Assembly (NCBI GenBank): GCA_943369665.1
Contig: CALRNX020000013.1
Span: 1-64,000, forward strand
Direction of reading: 5' to 3'
DNA: 64,000 bases
Source of the DNA: UKL13-3 sp943369665
GTDB taxonomy: Bacteria; Bacteroidota; Bacteroidia; UKL13-3
Shown here: one piece after another, positions 59,983 to 64,000 of the stretch
How positions within the stretch are numbered: position 1 is the first letter of the stretch
How the letters are laid out: each line of letters begins with the position of its first letter
Position numbers and translations under genes: made by a program
Notes under the pieces: generated by a model
What the model was told of the DNA's origin: nothing
The model's input: only the letters and a program-made list of their open reading frames with translations
The model's database searches: none

Positions 59983-60717
59983 ATGCAACACACACGTAGA
60001 AATTTTATAAAATCGGGTGCTATCCTATCGGCAGGAGCCATTGCCGGCACACACTTTGTTTCGGGTGCAGTTAACGAACTGGTGAGTTTGTTCCCCCATG
60101 CCACAGTGTTTGAATTACCACCATTGGGCTACAGCTTTGATGCACTCGAGCCCTATATTGATGCACAAACCATGCAGATCCACCACGACAAACACCATCA
60201 GGCCTATATCACCAAACTGAATGAGGCTGTGGCAAAAGACAATGCATTGCACCACAAATCCATCGAGGACCTTATCAAAAATATCAACTCCCTTCCACAA
60301 GCCTCGCAGACAGCTGTGCGCAACCATGGTGGCGGACATTGGAACCATAGTTTCTTTTGGCTGTTGCTCAAAAAAGACACCCGGCCATCAGCCAACATGC
60401 AACGCATTATTGCCGAGAACTTTGGCTCCATGGAAAACTTCAAAAAAGACTTTGAAAAAGCTGCCTCAGGGGTGTTCGGATCGGGATGGGCATGGGTTAT
60501 TAAGGATGCGAACGGTAAATTATCCATTACCTCAACTGCTAACCAGGACAATCCATTGATGGATATTGTGGCAACAAAAGGTTCGCCTGTTTTGGGCATT
60601 GATGTATGGGAACATGCCTACTATTTAAAGTACCAGAACAAACGTGCCGACTACCTTCAGGCATTTTGGAACGTGCTGAACTGGAATAGAGTAGAAGAAT
60701 TATATCAAACTAAATAA
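59983..60717 (+). CDS. Tat-exported Fe/Mn superoxide dismutase
   Basis: A 244-residue protein. The N-terminus MQHTRRNFIKSGAILSAGAI is a twin-arginine signal (RRNFIK). The SOD domain follows: YSFDALEPYIDAQTMQIHHD (first His), HWNHSFFWLLL (second His), and DVWEHAYYLKYQ (Asp and His) as metal ligands. Metal choice between Fe and Mn cannot be told. Export means it guards the periplasm. ATG 59983 is chosen since earlier in-frame codons add residues before the Tat motif. TACATTCG (59960-59967) is a 7/8 -7 box 15 bp upstream. Confidence 0.92.
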   Translation: MQHTRRNFIKSGAILSAGAIAGTHFVSGAVNELVSLFPHATVFELPPLGYSFDALEPYIDAQTMQIHHDKHHQAYITKLNEAVAKDNALHHKSIEDLIKNINSLPQASQTAVRNHGGGHWNHSFFWLLLKKDTRPSANMQRIIAENFGSMENFKKDFEKAASGVFGSGWAWVIKDANGKLSITSTANQDNPLMDIVATKGSPVLGIDVWEHAYYLKYQNKRADYLQAFWNVLNWNRVEELYQTK

Positions 60718-60725
60718 GTTTGGTA

Positions 60726-60755
60726 TTGACTATTTTGAGAAAACGTTTACATTTG
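60726..60755 (+). promoter_or_regulatory. Promoter of the tRNA-His repeat transcript
   Basis: TTG (60726-60728) and TACATTTG (60748-60755, perfect TAnnTTTG) are exactly 19 bp apart, the ideal spacing. Transcription would begin near 60759, so the primary RNA would carry all three tRNA-like repeats ahead of the tRNA. Confidence 0.7.
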
Positions 60756-60789
60756 CACTCCTCAAAAACGAATAAACCCGTCAAGAGAC

Positions 60790-60944
60790 ATGGTGGTTTT
60801 AGCTCATCCCGAGTATTCGGGAGGTTGGAGCGCCAAAACAAATGGTGGTTTTAGCTCATCCCGAGTATTCGGGAGGTTAGAGTGCCAAAACAAATGGTGG
60901 TTTTAGCTCATCCCGAGTATTCGGGAGGTTAGAGCACCAAACAA
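60790..60944 (+). repeat. Three tandem tRNA-His 5'-part repeats with hairpin D-loops
   Basis: Units begin at 60790, 60842 and 60894 (period 52, 52) and the tRNA unit at 60945 (period 51). Each has ATGGTGGTTTTAGCTCA, identical to the tRNA from its G-1 and acceptor 5' strand through the 5' D-stem. Then TCCCGAGTATTCGGGA, a perfect 6-bp hairpin with loop GTAT, replaces the normal GTT of the D-loop. GGTTAGAG(C/T)(G/A)CC follows, matching the 3' D-stem, then CAAAACAA. Unit 1 has GGTTGGAGCGCC, unit 2 GGTTAGAGTGCC, unit 3 GGTTAGAGCACC. There is no anticodon arm, T arm or 3' acceptor strand in any unit. Confidence 0.9.
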
Positions 60945-60946
60945 AT

Positions 60947-61024
60947 GGTGGTTTTAGCTCAGTTGGTTAGAGCGCCTGATTGTGGTTCAGGAGGTCGCCG
61001 GTTCGAGCCCGGTATTCCACCCCA
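60947..61024 (+). tRNA. tRNA-His (anticodon GTG)
   Basis: The cloverleaf has G-1 at 60947 pairing with C73 (the His identity feature), D-stem GCTC/GAGC, anticodon stem CCTGA/TCAGG with loop TTGTGGT (anticodon GTG at 60982-60984), T-arm GCCGG-TTCGAGC-CCGGT, and an encoded CCA end at 61022-61024. The acceptor stem has two U-U mismatches at 5:68 and 6:67 (GTGGTTT against ATTCCAC), which is unusual. A terminator follows at once. Confidence 0.88.
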
Positions 61025-61055
61025 AAAGCTGAAGACTTCGTCTTCGGCTTTTTTT
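61025..61055 (+). terminator. Intrinsic terminator of tRNA-His
   Basis: AAAGCTGAAGAC and GTCTTCGGCTTT form a 12-bp stem (one T-G pair) with loop TTC, followed by a T run. It begins directly after the CCA end. Confidence 0.9.
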
Positions 61056-61082
61056 ATGCATTCGATGATAGCAAACGCATAC

Positions 61083-61508
61083 TCAATGCCTCACCTCAAA
61101 CCCATACTGAATGGCCTCTTCCAGCACATCCATATTGATATCTTTCAGTGATTTGAATTTAATGCAATAACCTGTAACACTTGCCTTACCTAGCGTTTTT
61201 CCAAACGTTTGGGCTAAATAGGTCTTATCATCGATACCCATAATATAAACGGAGATCCCGGAGGTATTGGCACTCAAACCTACCTGGTAAAACTCCCTGG
61301 TGGTTCCATTTGCGTAGTTGATGGTATAAGATCCATAACCCATATTCGGATTGGAAACAATTTTGCCTTTATCGTCTTTGCCATCCAGGAACCACAATTG
61401 AGCTTTGGGTGACACTTTAAGTACAAGCTTATGCAAGGCTTGCATGTCAATGCGTTTCGATTCAGGTTGACTGTTAATATAGTCGTTGATCTGTTCTTGT
61501 ATGTTCAT
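61083..61508 (-). CDS. DUF1801 (YdhG-like) protein
   Basis: A 141-residue protein starting MNIQEQINDYINSQPESKRI. The conserved blocks are LHKLVLKVSPKAQLWFLDGK, NPNMGYGSYTINYANGTTRE, FYQVGLSANTSGISVYIMGI and SVTGYCIKFKSLKDI, matching the YdhG/DUF1801 family. This family has a YjbR-like fold and no known activity. ATG 61508 is preferred to a Met 14 codons upstream. It is convergent with the tRNA-His transcript. Confidence 0.85.
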   Translation of the reverse strand: MNIQEQINDYINSQPESKRIDMQALHKLVLKVSPKAQLWFLDGKDDKGKIVSNPNMGYGSYTINYANGTTREFYQVGLSANTSGISVYIMGIDDKTYLAQTFGKTLGKASVTGYCIKFKSLKDINMDVLEEAIQYGFEVRH

Positions 61509-61690
61509 ATAAAAACTCCTGTGCTTATTGCCATGCCTGATATTGTGCATGAGAAGGTAAGAAATATTTTCAAAACTTCATGTAACGCATCATCTAAAGC
61601 AATACTCAACCGGATTTTTCTTTTATGAACTCTGTTTACTAATAGGAAACCAGCATAAAAAAACTCTATTTTATATTGCATGAAAGTCAC

Positions 61691-61721
61691 TTTGCCGGAT
61701 AAACACAAAGCCCTATATTTG
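61691..61721 (+). promoter_or_regulatory. Promoter of the chromate transporter gene
   Basis: TTTG (61691-61694) and TATATTTG (61714-61721, perfect TAnnTTTG) are 19 bp apart, the ideal arrangement. The predicted start (about 61725) is 5 nt before the TTG start codon, so the message is nearly leaderless. Confidence 0.65.
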
Positions 61722-61729
61722 GTCTCGAT

Positions 61730-62926
61730 TTGTCAAACCTTAGCTCACATCAAATACGCAGAAGAAGGCATTTGGTATTTTTACTGGATGTGCTGGCGCT
61801 TGCCTTGAGCGCATTTGGTGGTCCGCAAGTTCATTTCACCATGATACACCGCAAGATGGTTGAAAAACGCAACTATCTTACCGAAGCCGAACTTAAAGAG
61901 TTAAACTCATTGTGTAATATGTTGCCCGGGCCAACTTCCACCCAAACCATTACAGCAATTGGCTATAAAATGGGAGGTCCGGGACTGGCCTTTTTAACCT
62001 TGGGTGTTTGGGTATTGCCTGCCACAATGATCATGGGTGCTGTGGCCATTTTGTTTTACACCTTTAATCTCGACAACCCGAAGCTTACCTTCCTTAAATA
62101 CATTCAACCTATGGCTGTTGGCTTTATTATGTATGCAGCCTATAAAATTAAGAACCTATTTGTCACCCAACCTTATCATTGGGTTTTGATGATCATGGCA
62201 GCAGCAGCGGCAATCCTTTCAAACACTCCGCATATTTTCCCGGTATTGCTTATTATTGGAGGCGTTGTTTCCAATTTTTTGAACCGTTCCAATTATTATG
62301 ATGTAAAGCCCATCAAAAATATTCAGTGGCGCAATTTTGCTTTTTTTCTGGGCATCTTTTTATTGGCGGCCATCCTTGGAGCATTAACCAAAAGTACTCC
62401 TATCCTGTTGTTTGAAAACACCTACCGCTACGGAAGCATTGTGTTTGGAGGAGGCCATGTGCTTATTCCCATGATGTTTAATCAGTTTGTTGAGTTCAAA
62501 CATTATTTAACTTCCAACGAATTTTTGGCGGGTGTCGGGATTTTACAGGCGGTACCTGGCCCTGTATTCAGCTTCGCAACATTTACCGGTGCCATGGCGT
62601 TAAAGGACTGGGGCGTAATGGGAATGATTTTGGGAAGTACGATTGGAACCATCGGTATCTTTTTGCCGGGTATTTTATTGATCTTCTTTATTTACCCGAT
62701 GTGGAACCAGATAAAGTACTTTTCGCCCGTTAAAAATGCGATTGAAGGGATCAATGCAACTTCAGCGGGATTGGTATTTGCATCGGCCTATTTGTTGTTT
62801 CAACCATTGGAGGTAAATGAAATGAACATGATGGTATTATTAAGCACTTTACTGATCTTGCTCACCACCAAAATTCCTAACCCGGTGATCGTTATATTGT
62901 GTATTTTTGTTGGACTTCTTTATTAA
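61730..62926 (+). CDS. chrA: Chromate transporter-family protein (ChrA, long form)
   Basis: A 398-residue protein with about ten to twelve helices and two CHR domains: the first with SAFGGPQVHFTMIHRKMVEK and NMLPGPTSTQTITAIGYKMG, the second with FGGGHVLIPMMFNQFV and LQAVPGPVFSFATFTGAMAL, the two FGGP/FGGGH and PGP signatures of the CHR family. It may export chromate or import sulfate-like anions. The start is TTG 61730, supported by the promoter directly ahead. No chromate-resistance regulator is adjacent. The next gene starts 10 bp after its stop. Confidence 0.9.
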   Translation: MSNLSSHQIRRRRHLVFLLDVLALALSAFGGPQVHFTMIHRKMVEKRNYLTEAELKELNSLCNMLPGPTSTQTITAIGYKMGGPGLAFLTLGVWVLPATMIMGAVAILFYTFNLDNPKLTFLKYIQPMAVGFIMYAAYKIKNLFVTQPYHWVLMIMAAAAAILSNTPHIFPVLLIIGGVVSNFLNRSNYYDVKPIKNIQWRNFAFFLGIFLLAAILGALTKSTPILLFENTYRYGSIVFGGGHVLIPMMFNQFVEFKHYLTSNEFLAGVGILQAVPGPVFSFATFTGAMALKDWGVMGMILGSTIGTIGIFLPGILLIFFIYPMWNQIKYFSPVKNAIEGINATSAGLVFASAYLLFQPLEVNEMNMMVLLSTLLILLTTKIPNPVIVILCIFVGLLY

Positions 62927-62936
62927 TGAACTTATT

Positions 62937-63569
62937 GTGAAAAAACATATTTATATCCTATTACTGTTAATCAGTGGCTTTGCACAACAATCGTTTGCGC
63001 AACAAGATGACGACCTGGTTCAATTTGCAGGAGTCGTGGTATCGGCTGATAGTACACGTTTACTGCCCTTGGTTTCCATTCGGTTAAAAGGAACCAAACG
63101 CGGAAGTTATACAGATGCTTCCGGATTTTTTTCGGTGGTTGCGCGCAAATCCGACACCATTGTTTTTTCTTCTATTGGTATGAAAACCGTTGAGTATGTT
63201 ATTCCCAAAAACATCACTTCCTCAAAATTTTCGATGATCCAACCCATGCAGGAAGACACGATTTACCTACCTGAAACAGTGATCAGGCCGGGCCCTACTG
63301 CTGAGGAGTTTAATTATTATTTTGTAAAAGCGAATATTCCGGACGAATACTTCACCAGAGCCAGCGGAAATTTACGAGCCAAAACATTACAAGGTGTTAG
63401 TGCCGGAATGGGAATGGATGCGAATGAAAACCAACTCTACTACCAACAAGCACAGGCATACCAATATTACTACCAGGGACAATTACCACCCCAACGTTTA
63501 TTTGACCCTATAGCCTGGAGCCAGTTCTTTAGCGCTTGGAAAAACGGGGATTACAGCAAGAAGAAGTAA
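62937..63569 (+). CDS. Exported protein with carboxypeptidase-like regulatory domain
   Basis: A 210-residue protein starting at GTG 62937 (MKKHIYILLLLISGFAQQSF), a signal peptide. Residues 28-105 form a carboxypeptidase-regulatory-like (CarbopepD_reg_2) beta sandwich: VQFAGVVVSADSTRLLPLVS, KRGSYTDASGFFSVVARKSD, IVFSSIGMKTVEYVIP. The C-terminus is rich in Tyr and Gln. Such proteins are common near TonB-receptor and surface genes. It follows chrA by 10 bp and is probably co-transcribed, though no functional link is clear. Confidence 0.8.
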   Translation: MKKHIYILLLLISGFAQQSFAQQDDDLVQFAGVVVSADSTRLLPLVSIRLKGTKRGSYTDASGFFSVVARKSDTIVFSSIGMKTVEYVIPKNITSSKFSMIQPMQEDTIYLPETVIRPGPTAEEFNYYFVKANIPDEYFTRASGNLRAKTLQGVSAGMGMDANENQLYYQQAQAYQYYYQGQLPPQRLFDPIAWSQFFSAWKNGDYSKKK

Positions 63570-63636
63570 TTTTTTCAGCAGGGTATCTGCGGGAAATTTT
63601 CACGAAACTTTGAACAAAAAAAAGGAAGACAGGTAA

Positions 63637-63960
63637 CTATTCTTCCGTTTCCTCAACAGCATTTTCTGTTGATTTTTTAACGATCACAAAAACGTCCTCG
63701 TTGTCTTTTTTCATGAGGTATTTTTCACGGGCAAACTTTTCCAGGTTTTTGTCGTTGCTAAACAATTCTTCCTGTTGCTTGCGGGCATTTATGATTTGCT
63801 CCTGGTAATAGCGGTGCTCACGTTTCACCTTGGTATATTGTTGCTGCAATTTGTACTGATCGATCATATTATTTTTATCGGCAAAAACCATAAACACAAT
63901 AAACACCACCGAGGTGATGAGGTATTTATTGGTGATGATCTTTTTCCAGGGAAATTGCAT
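63637..63960 (-). CDS. FtsB/DivIC-like septum formation initiator
   Basis: A 107-residue bitopic protein: cytosolic N-terminus MQFPWKKIITNKYLI, one transmembrane helix (TSVVFIVFMVFAD), a coiled coil (YKLQQQYTKVKREHRYYQEQ), and the conserved EKFAREKYLMKKDNEDVFVI segment of DivIC/FtsB that binds the FtsL/FtsQ partners of the divisome. It ends in an acidic tail. The gene lies at the window edge; neighbours such as ftsL or ftsQ are not visible. Confidence 0.88.
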   Translation of the reverse strand: MQFPWKKIITNKYLITSVVFIVFMVFADKNNMIDQYKLQQQYTKVKREHRYYQEQIINARKQQEELFSNDKNLEKFAREKYLMKKDNEDVFVIVKKSTENAVEETEE

Positions 63961-64000
63961 GAGTCAAATATAATTTAAAATCGCCCAACCTCATCTCCAG

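Noticed and set aside
60790..60944. Possible CRISPR array (three regular repeats)
   Set aside because: Units are contiguous 52-bp copies without unique spacers, and they match the adjacent tRNA, so they are not a CRISPR array.
61680..61808. Short ORF starting ATG 61680 that overlaps the chrA promoter and 5' end
   Set aside because: The 42-residue product has no family resemblance and ends inside chrA; the chrA frame contains the conserved motifs.

Overview
The window comes from the chromosome of a moderately AT-rich member of the Bacteroidota, probably a gliding or surface-associated one. Several secreted proteins end in type IX secretion system (T9SS) C-terminal sorting domains. gldE and gldD are present in the usual mutY-ssb-gldE-gldD order. 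The matches to the TTG / TAnnTTTG (-33/-7) promoter that I could find fit this phylum, Shine-Dalgarno sequences are almost absent, and S46 dipeptidyl peptidases, DUF1223, DUF4920 and DUF6580 proteins and a lipidated BamA/TamA homologue are all characteristic of it. I cannot assign an order or genus.

Layout. 1-3.4 kb: the 3' part of a DUF349 gene, a shrunken methyltransferase-family protein, a MazG-like hydrolase, then an AT-rich stretch with a BlaI/MecI-type palindrome and one orphan small ORF. 3.4-6.3 kb (minus strand): HU, a TPR protein, a 29-residue basic ribosome-associated-type protein, and RNase G/E. 6.4-9.9 kb: mutY-ssb-gldE-gldD. 9.9-15 kb: a THUMP-like methyltransferase, a small lipoprotein, OsmC, an outer-membrane protein, lipA, and an OmpA/TSP3 protein with an unusual Shine-Dalgarno hairpin. 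15-26 kb: uvrB, murI, ridA, an Lgt-like protein, TrmH, TamL-like, a biotin carrier, an M1 aminopeptidase and DUF1223. 26-34 kb: M16 peptidase, DUF6580, secreted M43 protease, phosphodiesterase, rhomboid. 34.5-39.2 kb: serC and serA separated by a four-helix-bundle (23S rRNA intervening-sequence type) gene, then DUF1015 and two small regulator-like genes. 39-50.8 kb: mazG, T9SS cargo proteins, an RNA-processing metallo-beta-lactamase, a queuosine-precursor transporter, a YigZ-EamA-ribD cluster, an ABC exporter and ybaB. 51-56.5 kb: two S46 dipeptidyl peptidases around a T9SS cargo gene. 56.5-64 kb: envelope and housekeeping genes, a Tat-exported superoxide dismutase, tRNA-His, a chromate-type transporter and a DivIC/FtsB-like protein.

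Most of the window is ordinary core genome: DNA repair, cofactor and amino-acid synthesis, envelope biogenesis and extracellular proteolysis. The secreted M36 and M43 enzymes, the M1 and M16 enzymes and the S46 pair together look like a protein-scavenging system, with the large T9SS-exported proteases cutting substrates and the S46 enzymes trimming peptides. That reading is inference.

The most unusual structure is at 60.7-61.06 kb. A good promoter is followed by three tandem 52-bp copies of the 5' third of tRNA-His. In each copy a 16-nt perfect hairpin replaces the D-loop, and the copies run directly into the real tRNA-His gene, whose own acceptor stem has two U-U mismatches. Other notable structures are the four-helix-bundle cassette bounded by 28-bp imperfect inverted repeats inside the ser cluster, a 154-bp tandem duplication joining the 3' ends of two convergent genes, a CCCCTAA-like heptamer tract able to form a G-quadruplex, and several promoters placed so close to start codons that the transcripts would be nearly leaderless. 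No CRISPR array, transposase gene, rRNA or prophage was found.
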